The position numbers and the translations under genes were made by a program. The notes beneath the pieces were generated by a model. It worked only from the letters and a program-made list of their open reading frames with translations, was not told where the DNA came from and made no database searches. This document shows positions 1-6,252 of a DNA stretch of 9,213 nt, piece by piece. The stretch is from Gemmatimonadaceae bacterium. Lineage in GTDB: Bacteria > Gemmatimonadota > Gemmatimonadetes > Gemmatimonadales > Gemmatimonadaceae. Position 1 is the stretch's first letter. Each line of letters starts with the position of its first letter. Location of the stretch: contig JANXUN010000357.1 in assembly GCA_025356185.1 (NCBI GenBank), positions 1 through 9,213 of the forward strand, read 5' to 3'.

Positions 1-1968
1 AATCTCTGGACCACCCAAGAACCCGGGTGACGGACGCGGTGATGGAATGGCGGCCGGCGCAGGAATCGCCGGTGCGGGCGGGATTTCCGGCACACGCGGC
101 GGAAGCGTCTTTCCCTCTTTGAGAAGGATGATGTCGTCACGCGTGAGCGTCTCGCGCTCCAAAAGCTGCGCGGCGACGATATCCAGCAATGAGCGATTGT
201 CGGTGAGCACTTTCACCGCACGCGCGTGCGCTTCCATCACCACGCGCTTGACTTCTGCGTCAACCAACTGCGCGGTTTGCTCGGACACTTCGCGACGTGA
301 TTGGATTTCGCGTCCCAAGAACAGCTCTTGTTCGTTGTCACCGACAAGAATTGGACCGATGGTATCCGACAGTCCCCACTGCGTGACGTAGCGACGCGCG
401 ATAGCGGTGCCCTGCTGAATGTCGCTCGCTGCACCTGTTGTGACGCGATCACGGCCGAACACGATTTCCTCGGCGGCACGGCCACCGTACGCCATGACCA
501 ACCGCGCCTCGAGCTGTTCGCGCGTGACGCTTACGCGATCGTCTTCGGGCAACGTGAACGCGATACCGAGTGCGCGACCGCGCGGCACGATGGTGACTTT
601 GTGCAATGGATCGTTGCCCTTCACCATCATCGCGCACACCGCGTGACCCGCTTCGTGAAATGCGGTAAGACGACGCTCTTCGTCTTTCATGACCAACGAT
701 TTGCGTTCGGCGCCCAACATCACGCGATCCTTGGCCTCTTCGAGATCGCTCATGTAGATCTTGTCGTGTCCTTTGCGCGCAGCGAGCAGCGCGCCTTCGT
801 TCACGAGATTCGCGAGGTCCGCGCCGGCCATTCCGGGCGTACCACGCGCGAGCGAGTGCACACTCACGTCGTCGGCCTGGGGCTTGTTGCGCAGGTGCAC
901 TTTGAGAATGCCTTCGCGTCCGCGCAAATCCGGGGCATCGACGACGATCTGTCGATCAAAGCGACCCGGACGTAGCAATGCCGGATCGAGCACGTCTGGA
1001 CGATTCGTGGCCGCAATCAAGATCACGCCGTCGTTGGATTCGAATCCGTCCATCTCAACGAGCAACTGATTGAGCGTCTGCTCGCGCTCATCGTGTCCAC
1101 CGCCCAGTCCTGCGCCGCGATGGCGCCCGACGGCGTCGATTTCGTCGATGAAGATGATGCATGGCGCATGCGCTTTGCCTTGCTCGAATAGATCGCGCAC
1201 ACGTGACGCACCAACACCGACAAACATCTCGACAAAGTCGGAGCCCGACATGCTAAAAAACGGACGTGCCGCTTCGCCGGCAACCGCTTTGGCCAACAAC
1301 GTTTTTCCTGTGCCTGGCGGTCCCACCAACAGTGCGCCCTTGGGCAAACGTCCACCGAGTTTGGTGAACTTTTGCGGATCTTTCAGAAACTCGATGATCT
1401 CTTGCAGTTCGACCTTCGCTTCGTCGGCACCGGCAACATCAGCAAAAGTAATTTTTGGCGTGTCGCCGCTTAACAGTTTGGCTTTGCTCTTGCCGAACGA
1501 AAACGCTTTGTTGCCACCGGCCTGCATCTGCCGGAAGATGAAAAACCAGAATCCGATCAGCAGGAGGTACGGCAAAATCGTGATCAGCACGCTGCCAAGA
1601 TTTGGGCGCGCTTCCTGTGCGGAGATACGAACGCCGCGTTCAAAGAGTCGCTTGGATTCGTCGGGCGTCACGCCGGCGGGCAGACGCACCGTGAACTTCT
1701 GTGCATCCCGCGGACCGATTTTGACGCGCTGATTGAACTGCCCAGCGACCACGTTTTCGGGCTGGAACGTGACGGCTTTGATGTTGCCGAGATCGAGCTG
1801 TTGCCGATACGCTGTGTAATCGATTTCTGGTGACTGCGTCTCCCGGCCGCCCGACCACGTCAGGAACGCGACCGGAATCAGGATTACGAGGAACCAGAAC
1901 GAAACCGTTTTGGAAATGCGAGCCCAGTTCGTAGGCTTTTTGGGATTCGGCGTCATGGGTGCTTGCAT
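1..1968 (-). CDS. ftsH: ATP-dependent zinc metalloprotease FtsH (3' end beyond window)
   Basis: Membrane-anchored AAA+ protease that unfolds and degrades membrane and short-lived cytosolic proteins as a hexamer. The visible 656 codons show an N-terminal membrane segment (about residues 21-38), an extracytoplasmic region, and a second membrane segment (about 124-145). The AAA+ module follows, with Walker A GPPGTGKT (216-223), Walker B IIFIDE (271-276) and the second region of homology ending in RPGRFDR (333-339). The zinc site is HEAGH (438-442), and Asp516 is the likely third ligand, at the same spacing as in E. coli FtsH. From about residue 625 the protein becomes a Pro/Ala-rich tail that is still open at the window edge, so the stop codon is not seen. 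The start is the first of two in-frame ATGs (1968 and 1956). No clear Shine-Dalgarno is visible, and a small hairpin lies just upstream. It is the third gene of tilS-hpt-ftsH, 36 bases after hpt. Identity is certain; the exact start and the C-terminus are not. Confidence 0.97.
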   Translation of the reverse strand, partial: MQAPMTPNPKKPTNWARISKTVSFWFLVILIPVAFLTWSGGRETQSPEIDYTAYRQQLDLGNIKAVTFQPENVVAGQFNQRVKIGPRDAQKFTVRLPAGVTPDESKRLFERGVRISAQEARPNLGSVLITILPYLLLIGFWFFIFRQMQAGGNKAFSFGKSKAKLLSGDTPKITFADVAGADEAKVELQEIIEFLKDPQKFTKLGGRLPKGALLVGPPGTGKTLLAKAVAGEAARPFFSMSGSDFVEMFVGVGASRVRDLFEQGKAHAPCIIFIDEIDAVGRHRGAGLGGGHDEREQTLNQLLVEMDGFESNDGVILIAATNRPDVLDPALLRPGRFDRQIVVDAPDLRGREGILKVHLRNKPQADDVSVHSLARGTPGMAGADLANLVNEGALLAARKGHDKIYMSDLEEAKDRVMLGAERKSLVMKDEERRLTAFHEAGHAVCAMMVKGNDPLHKVTIVPRGRALGIAFTLPEDDRVSVTREQLEARLVMAYGGRAAEEIVFGRDRVTTGAASDIQQGTAIARRYVTQWGLSDTIGPILVGDNEQELFLGREIQSRREVSEQTAQLVDAEVKRVVMEAHARAVKVLTDNRSLLDIVAAQLLERETLTRDDIILLKEGKTLPPRVPEIPPAPAIPAPAAIPSPRPSPGFLGGPEI

Positions 1969-1975
1969 GATGGGT

Positions 1976-1991
1976 GCTGCCTGACGGCAGC
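1976..1991 (-). promoter_or_regulatory. Hairpin between hpt and ftsH, next to the ftsH start
   Basis: On the transcribed strand the sequence GCTGCCGTCAGGCAGC forms a perfect 6-bp stem with a 4-base loop. It lies in the 36-base gap between the hpt stop and the ftsH ATG at 1968, leaving 7 bases before the start codon. No U tract follows, so it is not an intrinsic terminator. It occupies the position where a ribosome site would be expected, so an effect on ftsH translation is possible. That role is inference; the repeat itself is read directly. Confidence 0.4.
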
Positions 1992-2004
1992 GGTGCGAGC
2001 GGGT

Positions 2005-2595
2005 CTATTCAAGACTGGCGACGTACGGCAAGTGCCGAAAATTCTCGGCGTGATCGAGACCGTATCCGACCAAGAATTCGTGCGGCGCATCAAAACCGAT
2101 AAAACGCGTTGGGTGGTGCAGCTCCGTAGCGATATGCTTGTGCAGCAGCGCGCAGATCTCCAACGACCGGGGACTGCGATCTCCCAGCAGTTCGATCAGG
2201 CGGTTGAGGGTTCGACCAGAATCGACAATATCTTCTACGAGGAGAATGTGTTTCCCCTCGAGTTCTGTTTCCGGATCGTACAACAATCGCACCACGCCGC
2301 TCGATTCCATCGCATCGCCATACGAGGAGGCGACCAAGAAATCGACTTGGAGCGGCCGCGCGATGTGGCGTACCAAATCGCTCAGAAAGATAAAACTGCC
2401 CTTAAGCAATCCGAGTACGAGCAGATCGCCGTCCGGATACGCTTCGGTGATGGCAGCGCCCAGTTCGGCCACGCGAGACTCGATCATATCGGCATCGAAC
2501 ACAATCCGACGCACCGCGCGCCCGTCGAGGCGCGGATCGGCGTTTACCGCCTTCACAGTCGCTGCGTTGATTGCCGCCGAATCAGTCGCGCTCAC
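2005..2595 (-). CDS. hpt: Hypoxanthine/guanine phosphoribosyltransferase
   Basis: Cytosolic purine-salvage enzyme that joins hypoxanthine or guanine to PRPP to give IMP or GMP. With the GTG start at 2595 the protein has 196 residues; bacterial Hpt is usually about 175-185. Family signatures in order: LLKGSFIFLSDL (63-74, PPi-binding loop), the flexible-loop motif SSYGD (90-94), the PRPP-binding motif VEDIVDSGRTL (120-130), and a C-terminal VGYGLDHAENFRHLPYV segment that contacts the purine. The frame stays open upstream to an ATG at 2667, but that would place 86 bases inside tilS and add an atypical Arg-rich leader. The GTG at 2595 overlaps the tilS end by 14 bases and fits translational coupling. 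A second GTG at 2556 would give 183 residues and is also possible. No strong Shine-Dalgarno separates these choices. It lies between tilS and ftsH, a conserved arrangement. Confidence 0.93.
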   Translation of the reverse strand: MSATDSAAINAATVKAVNADPRLDGRAVRRIVFDADMIESRVAELGAAITEAYPDGDLLVLGLLKGSFIFLSDLVRHIARPLQVDFLVASSYGDAMESSGVVRLLYDPETELEGKHILLVEDIVDSGRTLNRLIELLGDRSPRSLEICALLHKHIATELHHPTRFIGFDAPHEFLVGYGLDHAENFRHLPYVASLE

Positions 2596-3946
2596 ATCGA
2601 TACCAGATCGAGTCCGGCCAGCCCGGCCGGTGAGGCGCCGCAATGGAGCGGCAAAGTCCCGGAACACATATCAGCGCCCCGTCCACGATGACGACCGGCC
2701 AGCCCGTCCGGTCAAGCACTGAAACGTGCGCATCTGAAAAGTATCGTGTCACCCGGCGTCCTGCGCGTGCGCCGGCAGTGAAAATGCGATCACCGGCGCG
2801 CCACGGCCGAATACTCACCGTTGATCCGACGGGCACACCCACGAGCCAAGGATCGTCGATGGCTCCCTCACGCACGCGACGCCATCGCCACTCGCCCAAT
2901 CTCGGGGGGATTAAATCGGCGGCGCCGGACCATCGCCACTCGGCGCTGTGAGCGGCAGATGCAGGGCTGCGCAATTCGAAATAGTCGTGCGATCGATCTC
3001 CCGCGCGTGTCACCGTCGCTCCACCGGCAATTTCTACAGTTGCTCCGCGGCGGTTTGCTGTTGTAAACCGCACCACGGTGCGGGTTCCGCGCGCGTCGAG
3101 CGCGACGCCAACTCGCGCGCAGCATGCGCTCCACAAAACTGCACGACCTGCGTCACTGGTGTTGAGGAGCGGTTTCGCGGGAATCTCAATGACACCGGCT
3201 CGCACGGTCCGCAGTGGCCACGACGCGACGTACGCGTCGACTTCGCTGCGCCACTGGGCGGCGCGCGCACCAAGCGCAATCATGTCAGTGGCGAACGAGC
3301 GATCGATGTTGGCGATCGCGGGCAACAAATCGTGCCGAACGCGCGCGCGAAGAAACGCCCGAGAGTGGTTAGTGGGATCTTCGGCGAAGAGAACGTCGTG
3401 GGAGCTCGCCCACGTCTCCACGGCGCTTCGTGACACTTGCAACCACGGCCGGACGATGATCGACGAGGCGGCGAGCGCTGCGAGTCCGCGTGTCCCTGTT
3501 CCGCGAAGCTCGCGCATGACCATGGTTTCAAGCTGATCGTCTTGTGTGTGCGCCGTGGCCACAGACGCTTTGAACGCCGCAGACACCCGGTGCAAAAACT
3601 CCCACCGAGCTGTCCGCCATGCGGATTCGGTCGTGCCGGCGATACGGGCGCGCTCGCGGACGACAGCAAATCCCAACTTTCGGCCGGTCGACACCACGAG
3701 CGAGGCCGCGTCGGTCGCGTACTGCCCAGTGCCGTGGTCAAATGTTGCGACAGCTTTGACGCGATCAGGCGCCCACCGCGCCATCGCGTGCATCAGCGCC
3801 ATGGAGTCGCGACCGCCCGATACGGCCAGCACGAGTGACCGGCTGTCGTGACGGAGAGCGTCACGTAGCGCGGCCCGCATCGCGTCGTCGATGGCGTCAG
3901 CGCTCTCGTGCGCGGATTCAGTGCGTGTGACGGAGGCCGTGTTCAT
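2582..3946 (-). CDS. tilS: tRNA(Ile)-lysidine synthase TilS
   Basis: ATP-dependent N-type PP-loop enzyme that attaches lysine to C34 of the CAU-anticodon tRNA-Ile, so that it reads AUA and is charged with isoleucine. The 454 residues show the PP-loop SGGRDS (43-48), the FDHGTGQ segment (69-75), the family motif AHTQDDQLET (132-141) followed by RELRGTGTRGLA (145-156), and EDPTNHSRAFLRARVRHDLLP (189-209). The C-terminal domain runs from about 377 to 435 and includes VSIRPWRAGDR and VPGLCRS, as in full-length TilS. The ATG at 3946 puts the PP-loop somewhat further in than usual. An internal ATG (codon 23, position 3880) would also serve, but neither start has a recognisable ribosome site. This is the first gene of the tilS-hpt-ftsH operon. 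A 17-base inverted repeat abuts the chosen start codon. Confidence 0.95.
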   Translation of the reverse strand: MNTASVTRTESAHESADAIDDAMRAALRDALRHDSRSLVLAVSGGRDSMALMHAMARWAPDRVKAVATFDHGTGQYATDAASLVVSTGRKLGFAVVRERARIAGTTESAWRTARWEFLHRVSAAFKASVATAHTQDDQLETMVMRELRGTGTRGLAALAASSIIVRPWLQVSRSAVETWASSHDVLFAEDPTNHSRAFLRARVRHDLLPAIANIDRSFATDMIALGARAAQWRSEVDAYVASWPLRTVRAGVIEIPAKPLLNTSDAGRAVLWSACCARVGVALDARGTRTVVRFTTANRRGATVEIAGGATVTRAGDRSHDYFELRSPASAAHSAEWRWSGAADLIPPRLGEWRWRRVREGAIDDPWLVGVPVGSTVSIRPWRAGDRIFTAGARAGRRVTRYFSDAHVSVLDRTGWPVVIVDGALICVPGLCRSIAAPHRPGWPDSIWYRCERD

Positions 3947-3963
3947 GACATCTGACAGATGTC
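3947..3963. repeat. Perfect 8-bp inverted repeat abutting the tilS start codon
   Basis: GACATCTGACAGATGTC has two 8-base arms around a single central base and ends one base before the tilS ATG. On the tilS strand it also contains an out-of-frame ATG that opens a two-codon frame (ATG TCA TGA), whose stop overlaps the tilS start. It could be an operator for a dimeric regulator or an RNA structure that limits tilS initiation. The symmetry is seen directly; the function is inferred. Confidence 0.5.
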
Positions 3964-4017
3964 GAAATCGCGCTGCCTAGTCAACTGTCCCCCTACCTTC
4001 GGCGCGCTGCGTCCGCT

Positions 4018-4023
4018 ATTCTA
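4018..4023 (-). promoter_or_regulatory. Candidate -10 element for the tilS-hpt-ftsH operon
   Basis: On the minus strand this reads TAGAAT, five of six matches to TATAAT, about 70 bases before the tilS start. No convincing -35 hexamer is visible at 16-18 bases upstream, so this is a weak prediction. It would give a leader of about 65 bases that includes the inverted repeat at 3947-3963. Confidence 0.25.
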
Positions 4024-4099
4024 CTCGCGCACGGCAAGCGAATGCACGCAGGGCTATCGCACACCTGGTGCGTTGTCCGAACACCCTCGGAGACTCTTC

Positions 4100-4258
4100 G
4101 TGGAACATCACGGCACATTTGGCACAATCTGGGCATCACTGGGCATGACCGCCTACTACATGGCGATCACGTGGATCAACGTGCTGCTCGGACTCTTTTT
4201 GTCGCCACTGTTCATGATTCCGATTACCTGGGTTCAGGATCGGTTCGCAAAGCGGTAG
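4100..4258 (+). CDS. Small membrane protein, 52 residues, unknown function
   Basis: I do not recognise this protein. The GTG start at 4100 has a good Shine-Dalgarno (GGAG, 4089-4092) seven bases upstream, and an intrinsic terminator follows 25 bases after the TAG stop. Together these suggest an independently expressed small gene. The product begins with a short polar stretch (EHHGTFGTIWAS), then has a long hydrophobic run from about residue 16 to 43 (from MTAYYMAITWINVLLGLF to FMIPITWV), broken by Ser-Pro near the middle. It ends in the basic tail QDRFAKR. This looks like one long or two short membrane passes with a positive C-terminus, likely on the cytoplasmic side. The frame stays open up to an ATG at 3959, but that extension is low-complexity, has no ribosome site and covers the tilS upstream region, so it was not used. 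The gene is divergent from tilS and convergent with amtB. Confidence 0.6.
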   Translation: MEHHGTFGTIWASLGMTAYYMAITWINVLLGLFLSPLFMIPITWVQDRFAKR

Positions 4259-4283
4259 TCGCGAGTTGTGTCGTGCGGTGCGA

Positions 4284-4310
4284 GGGGCGATCTGACGATC
4301 GCCCCTTTTT
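4284..4310 (+). terminator. Intrinsic terminator after the small membrane protein gene
   Basis: GGGGCGATC (4284-4292), loop TGAC, then GATCGCCCC (4297-4305) make a perfect 9-bp GC-rich stem, followed directly by five T (4306-4310). Its orientation serves plus-strand transcription from the gene ending at 4258. Seen from amtB on the minus strand the same stem has no T tract after it, so it is a poor intrinsic terminator in that direction. Confidence 0.9.
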
Positions 4311-4326
4311 GTGCTCTGGACCGCTC

Positions 4327-5664
4327 CTACGCCTGTCGTCGCACCGCTTGCGCCGCGCGAATTTCACTGGCAGACAACACAACCGCGTCGCCGAGTAACG
4401 TGCTGCGTCCGGCGAGATCGCTCAGATCGTTGTCGTGGTACGCTTCTTCGCCATGCTCGCTGACGTCGATACCCGTCAACTCAACTTCGACCGAGACTCG
4501 CAGGGACATGACCGAGCGCAGCGCCGCAAAGATTGCGAACGATCCGACAGCGGCGAATGCGATGGTCGTGGCCACGGCCAGCAGTTGTATCAGCACGAGC
4601 TTGGGATTGCCGTACAGCAGTCCGTCGTTTCCCGCAGGGTTGATCGCCTTCGATGCGAACACGCCGGTCAACAGTGCGCCGACGATTCCCGCGACGCCGT
4701 GACACGCAAAAACGTCGAGCGTATCGTCCACGCGCGTGGTGCCGCGATACTGCAGCGCAAAGAATGAGCAGGGCGCAGCGAGCGCGCCGATGGCGATCGC
4801 TGACAACGGTGACACGAATCCGGCCGCCGGTGTGATCGCGACCAACCCAACGACCGCACCCGTTGCTGCACCGACGGCTGTCGCCCGTCCACCGCGTCGG
4901 TTTTCGATGATGATCCACATCACCAGCGCCGCGGCCGCTGCGCTGTGAGTCGACACCAGCGCATTTGCCGCGATTCCATCGGCCGCGAGCGCGGAACCCG
5001 CGTTAAAACCAAACCATCCAAACCAGAGCATCCCTGCGCCGAGCAACGCGAACGGTACGCTGTGAGGCACCGACGGTACGCGTTTAAATTCGCGACGCGC
5101 GCCGAGTGCGATCGCGAGCACCAGCGCGGTGACGCCTGCGCTGATGTGCACGACCGTTCCACCGGCAAAGTCCAACGCGCCGAGCGTGCGCAGCCACCCA
5201 CCGTCGCCCCAGACCCAATGCGCAAGCGGATCGTAGATCAGCGTTGACCACAGCACACCAAAAATCAGAAATGCCACGTAGCGCATGCGTTCGATCACAG
5301 CGCCGGAAAAGAGCGCGACGGTAATGCCCGCGAACATCGCTTGGAAGGCAGCGAACAGCAGATGCGGAAGCGCTGCGGCGTACGTGCTGTTCGCCGCGCC
5401 TGTGACGCCTCGAAAGCCAATCCACTCAACGCCACCAATGAATGACGAGCCGTGACTAAACGCGAGGCTGTATCCAAACAGCACCCACTGCACGCTGATC
5501 ACCGCGAGCGCACCAAAACTCATCAACATCGTGTTGAGCGCACTCTTTTGACGAACGAGCCCACCGTAAAAAAACGCTAATCCAGGCACCATCAGCGCGA
5601 CCAACGCCGTGCTGATCAACACCCACGCGGTATCACCACTGGAAATCGCCACAGTCGCCTGCAT
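4327..5664 (-). CDS. amtB: Ammonium transporter AmtB
   Basis: Inner-membrane Amt/Rh-family channel that moves ammonium into the cell as a trimer. Its 445 residues span about eleven membrane helices. Landmarks are PGLAFFYGGLVRQK (27-40), the pore Phe region FAAFQAMFAGIT (104-114), DFAGGTVVHISAG (165-177) with Asp165 and first twin histidine His173, WFGWFGFNAGS (214-224), and ACHGVAG (320-326) with the second twin histidine His322. The cytoplasmic C-terminal region has the conserved ELTGIDVSEHGEEAY (395-409) that contacts PII. About 35 further residues follow, a longer tail than in E. coli AmtB. A typical cleaved signal peptide is not obvious. The ATG at 5664 overlaps the PII stop by one base (TAATG), and a GGAGGA ribosome site lies inside the last PII codons, so translation is coupled. 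glnK-amtB is the usual ammonium-uptake operon. Confidence 0.96.
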   Translation of the reverse strand: MQATVAISSGDTAWVLISTALVALMVPGLAFFYGGLVRQKSALNTMLMSFGALAVISVQWVLFGYSLAFSHGSSFIGGVEWIGFRGVTGAANSTYAAALPHLLFAAFQAMFAGITVALFSGAVIERMRYVAFLIFGVLWSTLIYDPLAHWVWGDGGWLRTLGALDFAGGTVVHISAGVTALVLAIALGARREFKRVPSVPHSVPFALLGAGMLWFGWFGFNAGSALAADGIAANALVSTHSAAAAALVMWIIIENRRGGRATAVGAATGAVVGLVAITPAAGFVSPLSAIAIGALAAPCSFFALQYRGTTRVDDTLDVFACHGVAGIVGALLTGVFASKAINPAGNDGLLYGNPKLVLIQLLAVATTIAFAAVGSFAIFAALRSVMSLRVSVEVELTGIDVSEHGEEAYHDNDLSDLAGRSTLLGDAVVLSASEIRAAQAVRRQA

Positions 5665-6074
5665 TACAAATCCTCCAAGCGAGGCACCGGCATTTCGAGC
5701 TGCGTCATACGCATCACTTCATCAGCGTTGACCGCCGTGAGTGCATCGTTATCACGCTCGCCCGTGCGAATGCGCACCGTGTGATCGAGCGGCATGACAA
5801 AGATCTTACCGTCTCCGACGTCTCCCGTGCGCGCGCCTTCGCAGATCGCCTCAATGGTGCGTTCGACAAACTCTTCGGAACACGCCATCTCGATTCGCAC
5901 CTTCTCGCGGAACTCGAGCACAACGGTCGTGCTGCGATAGCGCTGCACAACGTCGCGTTCCCCACCGTGTCCACTGACACGCGACAGGGTCATGCCCGTT
6001 ACGCCGATCTGAAACAGCGATCGTTTGACGTCAGCGAGCTTTTCGGGTCGAATGATCGCGATGACTAGTTTCAT
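5664..6074 (-). CDS. glnK: PII nitrogen-regulatory protein, GlnK/GlnB type, lacking Tyr51
   Basis: Trimeric cytosolic sensor of ATP/ADP and 2-oxoglutarate that, when encoded with amtB, normally blocks the transporter at high nitrogen. The alignment to E. coli GlnB/GlnK needs no gaps through residue 112, so numbering is direct. Conserved: B-loop TGDVGDGK (83-90), C-loop RIRTGE (101-106), Lys58 (2-oxoglutarate contact) and T-loop Arg47 (inserts into the AmtB pore in E. coli GlnK). Different: position 51 is Val, so the classic uridylylation tyrosine is absent, and position 39 is Glu instead of the Gln that helps bind Mg-ATP/2-oxoglutarate. Residues 113-136 form a C-terminal extension. The total is 136 residues against the usual 112 or so. 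The ATG at 6074 has GGAG (6080-6083) five bases upstream. The glnK symbol rests on the amtB linkage; the sequence could equally be named glnB. Confidence 0.92.
   Translation of the reverse strand: MKLVIAIIRPEKLADVKRSLFQIGVTGMTLSRVSGHGGERDVVQRYRSTTVVLEFREKVRIEMACSEEFVERTIEAICEGARTGDVGDGKIFVMPLDHTVRIRTGERDNDALTAVNADEVMRMTQLEMPVPRLEDL
5671..5676 (-). promoter_or_regulatory. amtB ribosome binding site inside the PII coding end
   Basis: GGAGGA on the minus strand lies in the PII codons for Leu-Glu-Asp, six bases before the amtB ATG. With the TAATG stop/start overlap it fixes the amtB start and indicates that PII and AmtB translation are linked. Confidence 0.8.
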
Positions 6075-6087
6075 CTGCGCTCCGTAT

Positions 6088-6104
6088 CCGGGATTCGCGC
6101 CCGG
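6088..6104 (-). promoter_or_regulatory. Small GC hairpin in the glnK leader
   Basis: CCGGG and CCCGG arms around a 7-base loop lie directly upstream of the GGAG ribosome site of the PII gene. It may be part of the leader mRNA structure. Five-bp stems like this are common in GC-rich DNA, so confidence is low. Confidence 0.25.
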
Positions 6105-6167
6105 TGTTGGTCGTCGGTTGCGAGGCGGCCTCCCCGCGAAGCGTGCATTGGAACGTTCTATCGAGCC

Positions 6168-6196
6168 ATATTATCGCGCGACACGCGCTCTGCGAA
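6168..6196 (-). promoter_or_regulatory. Candidate sigma-70 type promoter for glnK-amtB
   Basis: On the minus strand TTCGCA (6196-6191, four of six matches to TTGACA) and TAATAT (6173-6168, the AT-rich -10) are separated by 17 bases. This predicts a start of transcription near 6161 and a leader of about 86 bases. It is the most AT-rich patch in the divergent region. The same patch read on the plus strand has TTGGAA (6148-6153) and TATTAT (6169-6174), but with a short 15-base spacer, which could serve the gene at 6253. No GG/GC sigma-54 pattern was seen. Confidence 0.4.
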
Positions 6197-6211
6197 GCGC
6201 CGCTGTTAGAC

Positions 6212-6221
6212 TCACGCGTGA
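6212..6221. promoter_or_regulatory. 10-bp palindrome TCACGCGTGA upstream of the glnK promoter
   Basis: A perfect 10-bp palindrome lies about 15 bases upstream of the candidate -35 box of glnK and 31 bases before the start codon of the divergent DJ-1-like gene. The place is right for an operator acting on either gene. The regulator is unknown and CG-rich palindromes can occur by chance. Confidence 0.3.
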
Positions 6222-6252
6222 CTCGTAGCGGACCTCCTTCGTTGAGTGGCAG

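Noticed and set aside
301..1732. Long plus-strand open frames opposite ftsH (301-975 and 1070-1732)
   Set aside because: They lie entirely antisense to the certain ftsH coding region, and their products are Arg/Ser/His-rich without any recognisable domain; such frames are expected in GC-rich DNA.
1963..2691. 242-codon plus-strand frame opposite hpt
   Set aside because: The minus-strand frame encodes a full Hpt with all motifs; the plus frame has no recognisable family or ribosome site.
3959..4258. ATG at 3959 as the start of the small membrane protein gene (99 codons)
   Set aside because: The extra 47 residues look non-coding, have no ribosome site, and cover the tilS inverted repeat and promoter area; the GTG at 4100 has a proper GGAG site.
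4284..4305. The same hairpin as a terminator for amtB
   Set aside because: On the minus strand the stem is followed by TCGCACC rather than a T tract, so it does not fit an intrinsic terminator in that direction.
6075..6252. Sigma-54 (NtrC-type) promoter for glnK-amtB
   Set aside because: glnK-amtB often uses sigma-54, so I looked for GG-N10-GC with the TGGCAC/TTGC consensus on the minus strand; nothing convincing was present.
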